A DNA stretch of 64,000 nt from Stackebrandtia nassauensis DSM 44728 (GCF_000024545.1 NC_013947.1:3224001-3288000); one strand, 5' to 3'. Numbered from the stretch's first letter, positions 38,761 to 47,678 are shown. Notes: generated from the sequence alone by a model not told the origin. Made by a program: numbers and translations.

Positions 38761-40164
38761 CTACTGGCCGGACGCCGAGGCACCCGAGGCCGTCGCCACG
38801 GGTGCGGGTGTCACGGGTTTGGCTCCCACCGCGAGGCTGATGTCCGTGACCGGCATCGCCATCGGCAGCGGCTTGTCCGGGGCCAGCCGCGGCGTGTTGA
38901 GCCGGACGTAGGCCTGTCGCAGCAGCGCGGCGCAGCCCGCGGTGGCCAGCAGTCCGCCCAGCATCGCTCCGGCGCACCTGGCCGGTCCCAGGCTGAACGG
39001 CATGATCGTCCAGTCCCGGTCCAGGCCGCCGTCCAGCCAGCGTTCCGGCGTGAACCGGTGCGCGAACCGGCCCTGGCGCCGTGACCGGGCGTGGTACAGC
39101 GCCGGGATCACCATCGTGGTCCCGGTCTTGAGGATCACGCCGTCCCAGTCGAGTGGCCGGGTGGTCGCCCGCGCCAGGTTCGGCACCGCCGGCCACAACC
39201 GGGCCGCCTCCATGACGCACGCCTGCAGGTACGGCTGCGCCGCGATCGAGGCGGCCGTGGACGCGCCGTGGTGGGCGTCGGCGGCGGCCAGTTCCTCGTT
39301 GGCGCGCGCGAAGTGCTCCGGGTGCGAGGCCAGCAGCGCCAGCGTCCGCGCCGCCAGCACCGGCACCATGTCCAGGGCCGTCAGCCACTGCGTCACCTGC
39401 CCCAGCGGACGCACCTCGGTCTCGGCGTAGGTGTCGGTGACCCTGCCGATGAGACTGTCGGCCGGGGCGGACTCGGCGTAGCGTGCCAGCCGGTTGTCCC
39501 AGTCGGCCTTCCAGGCCGCGACGCGTCGGCGGGTGCCGGGTTTGGCGCCCAGCGAGTTGGCCTCGCGGCGCAGCTTCGCCAGCAGCCGGGTGGAGTCGAC
39601 GTCCTCGCGGGCGCCGTCGCCCAGCACCACCCGCCGGGCCACACAGTCGAAGGCGCGTTTGATCTCCGGCCAGATCAGGGTGCCGTCGCGGCCCGGCCCG
39701 GTCATCATGGCGTCGATCTCGGCGGCCACGATCCGGGCGTAGCGTTCGGCGTGCGCGGGCTGGGACGTGTCGAGGATGGCCTCGTTGAACTGCCGCCGTT
39801 TCACGCGCAGTTCGCCGCGCGACACGATCACCCCGTGCGGCTGGAACACCCCCAGTGCGCGGTGTTTGTCCTTGGTGTCGGGTGTGTACAACTGGTCCGA
39901 GCCGCCCAGCACCCGTTCGACGTGGCGGGGGGACAACAGCAGCAGGGTGGGGCCGTTGACCGAGCTGATCCACACCGGCAGCCCCCGGTAGCGCTCGCGC
40001 AGCCGGTCGAACAGGTCCACCATGCGCCGGTCCACCTGCAGCCGGTTCAACAGCGACACGGTCTTGGGGCGCGCGATGGCGATGCCCCGCGCGAAGGCGG
40101 GCAAGGTGTTCAGCAATGTCACCTGTAGACGTTCGGTGGTGGTCAGGCGCGGGAACCTCTTCAT
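38761..40164 (-). CDS. cytochrome P450 (atypical I-helix)
   Basis: A 467-residue P450-fold protein. The ExxR motif is E319-AAR-322 in VMEAARLWPAV, the heme-binding loop is FSLGPARCAGAMLG (Cys397), and a PERW segment (FTPERWLDGG) precedes it. The I-helix (about 258-278), where most P450s have an AGxDT oxygen-activation motif, reads QWLTALDMVPVLAARTLALL and lacks the acid-Thr pair in that place. A C-terminal Ala/Pro/Ser-rich tail ends the chain. The N-terminus starts in a basic segment without a clear membrane anchor. Its ATG overlaps the stop of the small ORF at 40161-40331, suggesting coupled translation. No ferredoxin gene is adjacent. Confidence 0.85.
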   Translation of the reverse strand: MKRFPRLTTTERLQVTLLNTLPAFARGIAIARPKTVSLLNRLQVDRRMVDLFDRLRERYRGLPVWISSVNGPTLLLLSPRHVERVLGGSDQLYTPDTKDKHRALGVFQPHGVIVSRGELRVKRRQFNEAILDTSQPAHAERYARIVAAEIDAMMTGPGRDGTLIWPEIKRAFDCVARRVVLGDGAREDVDSTRLLAKLRREANSLGAKPGTRRRVAAWKADWDNRLARYAESAPADSLIGRVTDTYAETEVRPLGQVTQWLTALDMVPVLAARTLALLASHPEHFARANEELAAADAHHGASTAASIAAQPYLQACVMEAARLWPAVPNLARATTRPLDWDGVILKTGTTMVIPALYHARSRRQGRFAHRFTPERWLDGGLDRDWTIMPFSLGPARCAGAMLGGLLATAGCAALLRQAYVRLNTPRLAPDKPLPMAMPVTDISLAVGAKPVTPAPVATASGASASGQ

Positions 40165-40331
40165 CGTGTCTCCTCACGGGACTGCTCGGGGACCGCCGCT
40201 GTCGCGTCACTGAGTGCCGCGTCGGCGTCGGCCAGCTGCGCCGCCCGGGCCGGGACGGCGGGGACATCGGTGGCGTCGCCAGGGTTGACCGGCTCCCGAT
40301 TCCCGGTAATCTGGGTAGTTCCGTCGGCCAT
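40161..40331 (-). CDS. small acidic/Ala-rich ORF coupled to the P450
   Basis: A 56-residue candidate peptide, MADGTTQITGNREP followed by an Ala/Asp-rich stretch (ARAAQLADADAALSDATAAV). It has no cysteines, signal peptide or recognisable domain. GAGGGGG precedes ATG 40331, and its TGA overlaps the P450 ATG by four bases, which favours real translation. Longer versions from upstream starts reach into the divergent promoter and look like non-coding sequence. A leader, chaperone or peptide substrate of the P450 are all possible; none can be shown. Confidence 0.45.
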   Translation of the reverse strand: MADGTTQITGNREPVNPGDATDVPAVPARAAQLADADAALSDATAAVPEQSREETR

Positions 40332-40584
40332 GCGCGCCCCCTCGCGAGCCGGTAATGTGAGTTCGCACCCCATTGTGACCAAAGCGTCACCGCGATACAG
40401 GCGAATAATCGTTTCCGTGTGGTCCAAACGGAAGCCGGGCAGTGGCATGCTGTGGTGAGTGACACTAAGTGCCATCTTTATGGAAGCACCATGGACTACC
40501 CGGAAGTAACGTGGATTGTTCGAGACAGAGGTACCGGCACTTGACCCAGTTTCCGGCACCTCCCGAGGCGACGAGGAGGTCGCG

Positions 40585-41721
40585 ATGACCACTTTGGTGG
40601 ATGTACCCAAGGGCCTTGCCGGGGTTGTGGTAACCGATACCCAGATCGGTGACGTGCGTGGAGAAGAGGGTTTCTACCACTATCGGCAGTACTCGGCCAT
40701 TGACCTGGCCCAGAACTGTTCCTTTGAGGAAGTCTGGTACCTGATGTTCAACGGCGCGCTGCCGACGCGCGCCCAGCTTGACGAGTTCCGGGCCAAGGTG
40801 GCGCCGCTGCGGCACCTGTCTCCCGGATTGACGGCGTTGCTGCCCTCGCTGGCCGGTGCCAAACCGCTGGAGGGCCTGCGCACCGCGCTGTCCTTCGCCG
40901 CCGCCGAGCGCGGCATGCGGCCGTTGCTGGACACCGACGAGACCGAACGCACCGAGGACGTGCTGTTCGCCTGCGCCCAGGTGCCCACGATCCTGACCGC
41001 GCTGTACCGGCTCAACACCGGCAAGGACCCGATCGCGCCCCGCGACGACCTGCCGTACGCGTCGAACTACCTGTACATGCTCACCGGTGCCGAGCCGAGC
41101 GTCGAATACGGGCACGCCATCGAGCGGTACCTGATCTCGACCGTCGACCACGGTTTCAACAACTCCACCTTCACCGCCCGCACCATCGCCTCCACCGGCG
41201 CCGACGCCGGTGCCTGCCTGGTCGGCGCCATCGGTTCGCTGTCGGGCCCGCTGCACGGCGGCGCCCCCTCCCGGGCGCTGGCGGCGCTGGAGGAGATCGG
41301 CAGCCCCGACAAGATCGACAACTGGGTGCGCCACAAGGTCGAATCCGGTGACCGCATCATGGGCTTCGGGCACGCGGTCTACAAGACCGACGACCCGCGC
41401 TCGCTGATGCTGCGCGACGTGGCCACCTCGCTGGGCGGCGACCTGGCCGACTTCGCCAAGCAGGTCGAGCGCCGCGTGGTGGAGATCCTGGCCGAGCTCA
41501 AGCCCGGCCGCAACCTCTACACCAACGTGGAGTTCTACGCCGGGGTCGTCATGGAGCAGTGCGGCGTGCCGCGCGACATGTTCACCCCGACCTTCACCGC
41601 CTCGCGGATGGTCGGCTGGAGCGCCAACATCCTCGAACAGGCCAACGACTCCAAGATCATCCGCCCGCGGGCCCGCTACACCGGAGTGGAAGCGCCGCAG
41701 CCGGTCGTCAAGCCGGAATAA
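40585..41721 (+). CDS. citrate synthase (2-methylcitrate synthase type possible)
   Basis: A 378-residue enzyme condensing acetyl-CoA and oxaloacetate. It has the short, type I length. Catalytic blocks are DHGFNNSTFTARTIASTG, SGPLHGGAPSRAL (first His), GFGHAVYKTDDPR (second His) and the Asp-bearing NVEFYAGVVM. The N-terminal GVVVTDTQIGDVRGEEGFYHYR is characteristic of actinobacterial secondary citrate synthases (CitA), some of which prefer propionyl-CoA. No prpB or prpD is nearby. GAGGAGG before ATG 40585 decides the start over an in-frame upstream codon at 40516. Confidence 0.9.
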   Translation: MTTLVDVPKGLAGVVVTDTQIGDVRGEEGFYHYRQYSAIDLAQNCSFEEVWYLMFNGALPTRAQLDEFRAKVAPLRHLSPGLTALLPSLAGAKPLEGLRTALSFAAAERGMRPLLDTDETERTEDVLFACAQVPTILTALYRLNTGKDPIAPRDDLPYASNYLYMLTGAEPSVEYGHAIERYLISTVDHGFNNSTFTARTIASTGADAGACLVGAIGSLSGPLHGGAPSRALAALEEIGSPDKIDNWVRHKVESGDRIMGFGHAVYKTDDPRSLMLRDVATSLGGDLADFAKQVERRVVEILAELKPGRNLYTNVEFYAGVVMEQCGVPRDMFTPTFTASRMVGWSANILEQANDSKIIRPRARYTGVEAPQPVVKPE

Positions 41722-41755
41722 ACGGAATAGATCACCGGGGTCACGTCCCTTACAA

Positions 41756-41780
41756 CCCGGCCGCCTGACGGGCGGCCGGG
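41756..41780 (+). terminator. terminator after citrate synthase
   Basis: CCCGGCCGCC at 41756-41765 pairs with GGCGGCCGGG at 41771-41780, loop TGACG, followed by TAATTC. Confidence 0.75.
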
Positions 41781-41805
41781 TAATTCATGGAGTTAGTGTC
41801 CCCTC

Positions 41806-43347
41806 ATGCGTGATCTTCTACTGACCGGAGACGGCTACTCCATCGAGGACGTCCACGCGGTGGCCCACCGCCGCGCCCGGGTACGCCCCGGCCCCGGACT
41901 GGCCGAGCGGATGGCCTCCGCCCGCGCCGTCGTCACCGAGGCGGTGCGCCGCAAGGACGTCGTCTACGGCGTCACCACCGGCTTCGGGGCGCTGGCCGAC
42001 ACCACGATCGGCGCCGACGACCTCGCCAAACTCCAGGTCGGGATCGTGCGCAGCCACGCCGCCGCCGTGGGCACCCCGCTGTCGGACCCCATCGTCCGCT
42101 CGCTGCTGCTGCTGCGGGCCCGCACCCTGTCGGCCGGATACTCCGGCGTCCGCCCCGAACTGCCGCTGTTCTTCCTGACCCTGCTGGAGCACGACCTGCT
42201 GCCGGTGATCCCGGAGAAGGGCTCGGTGGGCGCCTCGGGCGACCTGGCCCAGCTGGCGCACCTGGCGCTGCCGGTCATCGGCGAGGGACGACTGCGCGCC
42301 CCCGGCGACCCCGTCGCGGGCCGCCCCGCCGCCGAAGTGCTGGCCGAACACGACATCACGCCGCTGGTCCTCGACCCCAAGGAGGGCCTGTCGCTCATCA
42401 ACGGCACCGAGCCGATGCAGGCGGTACTGGCGCTGGCCATCATGGAGGCCGAGGCGCTGTGCAAGATCGCCGACATCGCCTGCGCCATGAGCGTGGAGGC
42501 CCTGTACGGCACCGACCGCGCCTACGACCCCCGCGTCCAGGTCATCCGGCCGCACCCCGGCCAGCTGGACTCCGCGGCCAACCTGCGCGACCTGCTTGAC
42601 GGCAGCCCGCTTCTGGCCAGCCACCGCGACAGCGACCACGCCGTCCAGGACTCCTACGCGCTGCGCTGCGCCCCGCAGGTCCACGGCTCCAGCCGCGACC
42701 TGATCACGCATTGCCGCAACGTGCTCAGCATCGAACTGAAGTCCATCGTCGACAACCCCGTGGTCGTGCGCGGCCCCGGCGGCGACGGCTTCGAGGTGAT
42801 GAGCACCGGCAACTTCCACGGCCAGCCGCTGGCCTTCTCCGCCGACGCCCTGGCCATGGCCTCCGCCGAACTGGGCAGCATCGCCGAACGCCGGGTCTAC
42901 CGGATGCTCGACCCGGCCACCTCCCGGGGCCTGCCGCCGTTCCTGGCCCCCGACGCGGGCACCAACTCCGGGTTCATGCTGGCGCAGTACACCGCCGCCA
43001 GCCTCGTCAGCGAGAACAAGGTGCTGTGCCATCCGGCCGGCGTGGACTCCATCGTCACCTCCGGCAACCAGGAGGACCACGTGTCGATGGGCTGGCACGC
43101 GGTCCGCAAGGCCCGCGAGGTCATCGACAACGTCCGCAGCGTGCTGGCCATCGAGCTGCTGTGCGCCGCCCAGGGACTGGACCTGCGCGGCGACGTCGCG
43201 AAACCCAGCCCCGCCACCGGCGCCGTGCTGGAGCGGGTCCGTCAGGACGTCGCCGCCATGCCCGTCGACCGGGAACTGGCCCCCCAGATCGAGGCGGTGC
43301 GCGACATGCTCGACGACCTCATCGACGTGGCCGGTGACCTTCGGTAA
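41806..43347 (+). CDS. hutH: histidine ammonia-lyase
   Basis: A 513-residue MIO-type lyase that deaminates histidine to urocanate. The cofactor forms from the ASG in GSVGASGDLAQLAHL. YGVTTGFGALAD, NGTEPMQAVLAL, QDSYALRCAPQVHG and GNFHGQPLAFSADALAMA are family signatures, and a His (rather than aromatic-lyase) selectivity is suggested by overall similarity to HutH and the length. No hutU, hutI or hutG follows, so the catabolic genes must be elsewhere. It is 84 bases past the citrate synthase stop with a terminator between. Confidence 0.92.
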   Translation: MRDLLLTGDGYSIEDVHAVAHRRARVRPGPGLAERMASARAVVTEAVRRKDVVYGVTTGFGALADTTIGADDLAKLQVGIVRSHAAAVGTPLSDPIVRSLLLLRARTLSAGYSGVRPELPLFFLTLLEHDLLPVIPEKGSVGASGDLAQLAHLALPVIGEGRLRAPGDPVAGRPAAEVLAEHDITPLVLDPKEGLSLINGTEPMQAVLALAIMEAEALCKIADIACAMSVEALYGTDRAYDPRVQVIRPHPGQLDSAANLRDLLDGSPLLASHRDSDHAVQDSYALRCAPQVHGSSRDLITHCRNVLSIELKSIVDNPVVVRGPGGDGFEVMSTGNFHGQPLAFSADALAMASAELGSIAERRVYRMLDPATSRGLPPFLAPDAGTNSGFMLAQYTAASLVSENKVLCHPAGVDSIVTSGNQEDHVSMGWHAVRKAREVIDNVRSVLAIELLCAAQGLDLRGDVAKPSPATGAVLERVRQDVAAMPVDRELAPQIEAVRDMLDDLIDVAGDLR

Positions 43348-43382
43348 CGGGCGAAGGCCATCGGCACCGTTGCCAGAGCAGA

Positions 43383-43434
43383 AGGGCCCCGAAACCCATA
43401 GTCGTGTGTCTCTGCCTCGCGGGGTCCGGGCCCT
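43383..43434 (+). terminator. weak hairpin after hutH
   Basis: AGGGCCC at 43383-43389 pairs with GGGCCCT at 43428-43434, with an inner ACCC/GGGT stem. The long loop makes it a tentative terminator. Confidence 0.35.
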
Positions 43435-43449
43435 GAAACACTGGGCGGA

Positions 43450-43944
43450 ATGGAGGGTCACGGCGACACCGAGAACAACAACGCGCACGCCTCAGAGGCG
43501 GTAAGTCGCGGTAACGGTGTTGTGACCCTGGACACGATCACTACCCGTGAGTGCGTGGATCTGCTCCGTGAATCCACCGTCGGGCGGCTGGGAGTCACCG
43601 ATCGGGCAATGCCGATGATCCTGCCGGTCAATTTCCAGGTCTACAATGATTGGGTCGTGGTCCGCACCGTCCCCGGCAGCACGATGGCCGAGGCGGCCCG
43701 CAACTCGGTTGTGGCTTTTGAGGTGGATCAGGCGGATTTCAGTAAACGGACAGGTTGGAGCGTTGTCGTCGTCGGACACGCGAGTCTGATCAGCGGCGGC
43801 CCGGTCTTCGAAACGCTGTGTGGACTGGACCTGCTGGCATGGGCACCGCACGAAGAGGACGGTTTCCTGGTCATTAAGATGGAGCGTGTTTCCGGTCGGC
43901 GCCTTGCGATTGCCGCCGAATCCGGTACCGGAATCCAGAAATAA
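43450..43944 (+). CDS. pyridoxamine 5'-phosphate oxidase-family flavin-binding protein
   Basis: A 164-residue split-barrel protein. TITTRECVDLLRESTVGRLG opens the barrel, PMILPVNFQVYNDWVVVRT and RNSVVAFEVDQADFSKRTGW are the cofactor-facing strands, and GWSVVVVGHASLI continues it. This is the Pyridox_oxase_2 type that binds FMN or F420. Similar genes often lie beside DosS-like kinases, as here (the kinase starts 53 bases downstream on the same strand). The first 25 residues are low-complexity, and a GTG near codon 23 could be an alternative start. Confidence 0.82.
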   Translation: MEGHGDTENNNAHASEAVSRGNGVVTLDTITTRECVDLLRESTVGRLGVTDRAMPMILPVNFQVYNDWVVVRTVPGSTMAEAARNSVVAFEVDQADFSKRTGWSVVVVGHASLISGGPVFETLCGLDLLAWAPHEEDGFLVIKMERVSGRRLAIAAESGTGIQK

Positions 43945-43996
43945 CACAGTAGTGTTTGTCAGGTGACCCGTTGTACCCCTGCGTCTGGAGAAACCC

Positions 43997-45733
43997 ATGC
44001 CGGACGACGAATCTCGCGTCCTGAATGACCCGGTGCCGCGGACGGTAGCCGATACCCTCTCCGGACTTCGCCTCAACGAGCTGCTCGCCGAGGTGCAGGA
44101 ACGGATCGGACAGATCGCCGCCACCCGCGACCGGTTGCAGCGTCTCCTGGACGCCATCACGATGGTGGCCGGGGACCTCGACCTGGACTCGACGCTGCGC
44201 CGCATCACCGAGGCCGCCGTCGGGCTCGTCGACGCCCGCTACGGTGCGCTGGGCGTGCTCGCCGCGCCCGGAGACCGCAACCGGCTGCGCAGCTTCGTCA
44301 CCGTCGGCATGAGCGAGGACGAACGGTCCCATATCGACCACGAGCCGCACGGTGAGGGCATCCTGGGGCTGCTCATCAACCACCCGCAGGTCATCCGGTT
44401 GTCGGCGCTCAACAAGCACCCCGACTCGGTGGGATTCCCCGCCAACCATCCCAAGATGGCCAGCTTCCTGGGTGCCCCGATCCAGGTGCGCGACGAGGTG
44501 TTCGGCAACCTCTACCTGTCGGAGAAGCGCGGCGCCTCGGAGTTCAACAGCGACGACGAGGTCGTCATCCAGGCGCTGGCCGCCGCGGCGGGTATCGCCA
44601 TCGAGAACGCCCGCATGTACGAGCAGGCCACGGTGCGGCGGCGCTGGCTGGCCGCCTCGTCCAAACTCCAGGCCGAACTGCTCAGCGGCGCCACCCTGGA
44701 GTCGGCGCTGGGGCTGGCGGCCGTGCACACCCGGGAACTGCTCAAGGCCGACACCGTCTTCATCGCGCTGCCGGAGCCCTACGAGGACGACCTGCTGCGC
44801 GTCAAGGCCGTGGACGGCGACTTCGACGACCGGCTCATGGGCATCACGCTGACCGCGCCGGTGATGAGCGAAGTGCTCAAGGCCGGTGTCAGCGAGGTCG
44901 AGGGCGAGTTCGCCGCCCTGCTGGCCGCCGCCGCCAAGACCCCGCCGGGGGAGTTCGCGGCGGTGCTGGCGGTGCCGATCCAGATCTCCGACACCGGGGA
45001 GGGCACGCTGGTGGCGTTGCGGCACCGGGGATCGCCGCTGTTCTCGTCACTGAAACTGCCCGACGTGGTGTCCTTCGCGCAGGACGCGGCGCTGGCGATC
45101 CGCGCCGCCGAGGGCCAACGCGCCCAGCACCTGCTGGACGTGCTGTCGGACCGCGAGCGCATCGCCGCCGACCTGCACGACCACGTCATCCAGCGGCTGT
45201 ACGGCTGCGGCATGAACCTGCAGGCGACCCTGCCCAGGGTCAACGAACCCGGGGCCCGGCGCCGGATCCAGACCGTCGTGGAGGAACTGGACACCACGAT
45301 CCGCGAGATCCGCACCTCGATCTTCGCGCTCCAGTCCACCAGCGAGGACTCCAGCGGCAGCCTGCGACGGCGACTGCTGGACGCGACCGCGCAGATGTCG
45401 GCCGACAGCAAACTCTCCCCGGCGGTGTACCTGTCGGGCGCCGTGGACACGCTGGTGCCGGTGGAGATCGCCGACCACGCCGAGGCCGTGGTGCGCGAGG
45501 CCGTCAGCAACGCCGTGCGCCACGCCCACGCCAGTCACATCGTCGTCAGCGCCGAGGCCGGGGACGACCTGGTCATCGACGTCACCGACGATGGTAAGGG
45601 CATCCCGGAGGAGGTCGTGCACAGTGGCCTGGCCAATATGGAGCGGCGAGCGCAGACCTGCGGCGGCAACCTGACGATCGCGCCGATGCCCGAAGGCGGC
45701 ACCCGGATCACCTGGCAGGTCCCGCTGCCGTGA
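43997..45733 (+). CDS. DosS/DevS-like GAF sensor histidine kinase
   Basis: A 578-residue cytoplasmic kinase. GAF-A (about 50-200) contains GFPANHPKMASFLGAPI, aligning with the loop that carries the heme-ligand His in mycobacterial DosS; one His of that pair is kept and one is Asn. GAF-B spans about 230-370. The HisKA_3 dimerisation helix has the phospho-accepting His in RIAADLHDHVIQRLYGCG, and the HATPase domain shows REAVSNAVRHAHA and DVTDDGKGIPEEV. No membrane segments. Redox, NO, CO or O2 sensing is the family role and is inferred here. It is convergent with its likely response regulator, two bases apart, instead of in one operon. Confidence 0.88.
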   Translation: MPDDESRVLNDPVPRTVADTLSGLRLNELLAEVQERIGQIAATRDRLQRLLDAITMVAGDLDLDSTLRRITEAAVGLVDARYGALGVLAAPGDRNRLRSFVTVGMSEDERSHIDHEPHGEGILGLLINHPQVIRLSALNKHPDSVGFPANHPKMASFLGAPIQVRDEVFGNLYLSEKRGASEFNSDDEVVIQALAAAAGIAIENARMYEQATVRRRWLAASSKLQAELLSGATLESALGLAAVHTRELLKADTVFIALPEPYEDDLLRVKAVDGDFDDRLMGITLTAPVMSEVLKAGVSEVEGEFAALLAAAAKTPPGEFAAVLAVPIQISDTGEGTLVALRHRGSPLFSSLKLPDVVSFAQDAALAIRAAEGQRAQHLLDVLSDRERIAADLHDHVIQRLYGCGMNLQATLPRVNEPGARRRIQTVVEELDTTIREIRTSIFALQSTSEDSSGSLRRRLLDATAQMSADSKLSPAVYLSGAVDTLVPVEIADHAEAVVREAVSNAVRHAHASHIVVSAEAGDDLVIDVTDDGKGIPEEVVHSGLANMERRAQTCGGNLTIAPMPEGGTRITWQVPLP

Positions 45734-45735
45734 GG

Positions 45736-46395
45736 TCAGTCCTCCTCTTGCGGGGCGCGCTGCCCGGTGCGCACCTCGGTGGCCAGCACCGCCGCCTGGG
45801 TGCGGCTGGTCATGCCGAGCTTGGCCAGCAGGTGTGACACGTAGTTCTTGACGGTCTTCTCGGCCAGGAACATCCGCCCGGCGATCTGCCGGTTGGTCAG
45901 GCCGAGACCGATGAGCTCCAGGACCTTGCGTTCCTGTTGCGACAGTTCGCACAGCGGGTCGACCTGGCTCTGCTCGCGGCGCAGCCGGTTCATCAGCGCC
46001 GTGGTGGTCTTGGTGTCCAGCAGCGACTGTCCGGTGGCGACGGTGCGCACCGCGCCCAGCAGGTCGGCGCCCAGCACCTGCTTGAGGACGAAGCCCGAAG
46101 CTCCGGCCATGATCGCGTCGAACAGTGCCTCGTCGTCGGCGAACGAGGTCAGCATCAGGCAGTTGAGCTTGGGAAGTTTGGACTTCAGTTCCCGGCACAC
46201 CTCGACGCCGTTGCCGTCGGGCAGCCGGACGTCCAGGATCGCCACGTCGGGATCGGCCGCGGGGACCCGGGCCTCGGCCTCGGCGGCGGTGGCGGCCTCA
46301 CCGACGATGGTGAACTCGGGCTCGGCTTCGAGCACGTTGGCCAGTCCGCGGCGTACGATCTCGTGATCGTCGACCAGGAATACGCGTACGGTCAC
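45736..46395 (-). CDS. DosR/DevR-like response regulator (NarL type)
   Basis: A 219-residue two-domain regulator. The receiver has [14 protein letters not shown] (acid pair) and [17 protein letters not shown] (phospho-Asp), with [19 protein letters not shown] and the Lys in [13 protein letters not shown]. These closely follow the DosR pattern. The C-terminal LuxR helix-turn-helix is [20 protein letters not shown] with [21 protein letters not shown] eight bases before GTG 46395 supports that start; a GTG at 46404 is the alternative. It ends convergently with the DosS-like kinase. Confidence 0.9.
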   Translation of the reverse strand: MTVRVFLVDDHEIVRRGLANVLEAEPEFTIVGEAATAAEAEARVPAADPDVAILDVRLPDGNGVEVCRELKSKLPKLNCLMLTSFADDEALFDAIMAGASGFVLKQVLGADLLGAVRTVATGQSLLDTKTTTALMNRLRREQSQVDPLCELSQQERKVLELIGLGLTNRQIAGRMFLAEKTVKNYVSHLLAKLGMTSRTQAAVLATEVRTGQRAPQEED

Positions 46396-46574
46396 GTCCC
46401 GCACCTTTCATTCCGTCGGGCAATGGGGTTGATCGGCCGCGCGGCGAGGAGCGTGCTGTACGGGCCGGTGCGTATGGATACCCAGTCAACCGTGTCGCCA
46501 GGATGAAAGTTCAGGGACGAAGGACTCTGGTTCCAAGGTCCTTTCGAACCGTGACCGTCGGTAGTGGCGACGCT

Positions 46575-47006
46575 TCACCGGTCGGCGAGCAACTTGGCGA
46601 CCGTGGCGTCCATGTCTAGACTATCGCCCTCTTTCCCCTTGGGAACCAACGCATAGCTGCGTCTCAGAAACCGGGACACCAGCGACCGGGACACCTCGAA
46701 CAGGGCGTTCCCGTCGGGGGAGGACAGGGCCAGCGCGATCGCGTCCCCACGCGGCGTCGACCAGGGCCACACCCTCACATCGCCCATGCCGGTGGGTTCG
46801 ACGAGACCGGCGGCCAACAGCTCCCGGGCGAAGGACCAGCTGACCTGTTCGGCGTCGGGGTTGCCGGGGTGGAACATGACGTGTATCGCGTACGGGTCGT
46901 CGGCGTCGTAGCGCATGCTGGCGCGCACGTTGACCGTGGTGAAATCGGTCGCGACGAACCGCATGGTGGTATCGACCTCGACGGTCGCGGGACGTGTGGT
47001 CGCCAT
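46575..47006 (-). CDS. SsgA-like (SsgB-type) sporulation/cell division protein
   Basis: A 143-residue protein of the SsgA family, found only in morphologically complex actinomycetes, where SsgB recruits FtsZ at septation. RASMRYDADDPYAIHVMFHP, VSWSFARELLAAGL, GDVRVWPW and SRSLVSRFLRRSYALVP are the family blocks in order. GGGGGG precedes ATG 47006. The divergent gene starts 240 bases away, across an interval with repeats. An imperfect inverted repeat at 46519-46546, beyond the stop, may be its terminator. Confidence 0.87.
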   Translation of the reverse strand: MATTRPATVEVDTTMRFVATDFTTVNVRASMRYDADDPYAIHVMFHPGNPDAEQVSWSFARELLAAGLVEPTGMGDVRVWPWSTPRGDAIALALSSPDGNALFEVSRSLVSRFLRRSYALVPKGKEGDSLDMDATVAKLLADR

Positions 47007-47173
47007 CGTGTGCCCCCCGGGCTGCTCGGGCGAGTCCCAGTACTCGCCATTTCCATATCTGGTGTCTACCACTCTTAGCGACCGACCGCTTGCTGATCCG
47101 TGATTGTCACCAGGGTATGTTTCACCGCCATTGCTGCCAAATCACCTCAAAGGTGACAGTCAGTTCTGTGACA

Positions 47174-47186
47174 GTTGTTGAACAAC
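47174..47186. promoter_or_regulatory. perfect GTTGTT-G-AACAAC dyad with flanking GTGACA repeats
   Basis: The 13-base palindrome lies in the 240-base interval between the ssgA-like gene and the PGPGW gene. GTGACA occurs at 47153, 47168 and 47188 and its complement TGTCAC at 47105. It is a candidate binding site for a developmental regulator; the factor is not identified. Confidence 0.4.
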
Positions 47187-47246
47187 GGTGACAATGCACC
47201 CGATCGAGGTAGTGTCGATCTGGGGCGTAACGGGTAGGGGTGACAC

Positions 47247-47678
47247 GTGGCCGAAACACGGACCGACGACAAGCCCGCCGACGAGGCGCGCGGCGGCATC
47301 CACGGCTTCCTCGACCGGTTCCGCACCACCAGGATGGGACGACTGGGAGTGCGGATCGCGGTGACCGCCGTGGGCGGGGCCGTCGTCGTCGCGGGACTGA
47401 TCATGATCCCGTTCCCCGGGCCCGGCTGGGCCGTCGTCATCGCGGGCCTGGCGATCCTGGCGCTGGAATACGTGTGGGCCCACCATCTGATGTCCTTCAC
47501 CTCCCGGCAGGTCAAGGCCTGGCTGCACTGGGTCGGCCGCCAGCACCTGGCGGTGCGGCTGCTGATCGGCGTGGGCTGCTTCGTGTTCGTGGCCGCGATC
47601 CTGTGGATCAGCCTCAAACTCAGCTTCGGCTTCGACTACATCCAGTGGGGACTGGGGGAGCTGGGCACCCCCACCTGA
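47247..47678 (+). CDS. PGPGW-domain (TIGR02611-like) membrane protein
   Basis: A 143-residue integral membrane protein with three hydrophobic stretches (IAVTAVGGAVVVAGLIMI, AVVIAGLAILALEYVW, LLIGVGCFVFVAAILWISL). The defining motif PFPGPGWAVVIAGLAIL lies between the first two. The N-terminus is charged and soluble. The family is restricted mostly to actinobacteria and its function is unknown. GTG 47247 is used; GGGTAGGGG lies upstream. Confidence 0.8.
   Translation: MAETRTDDKPADEARGGIHGFLDRFRTTRMGRLGVRIAVTAVGGAVVVAGLIMIPFPGPGWAVVIAGLAILALEYVWAHHLMSFTSRQVKAWLHWVGRQHLAVRLLIGVGCFVFVAAILWISLKLSFGFDYIQWGLGELGTPT

Noticed and set aside
40332-40610. Extension of the small ORF at 40161 to 149 residues
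   Set aside because: The extra part covers the divergent promoter region of citrate synthase, has mixed codon quality and no ribosome site; the short form has one.
46519-46546. DosR-box-like sequence upstream of the DosR-like gene
   Set aside because: GGGAC and AAGGAC...GTCCTT are present but not in the symmetric DosR-box layout; a terminator for the ssgA-like gene explains the inverted repeat at least as well.
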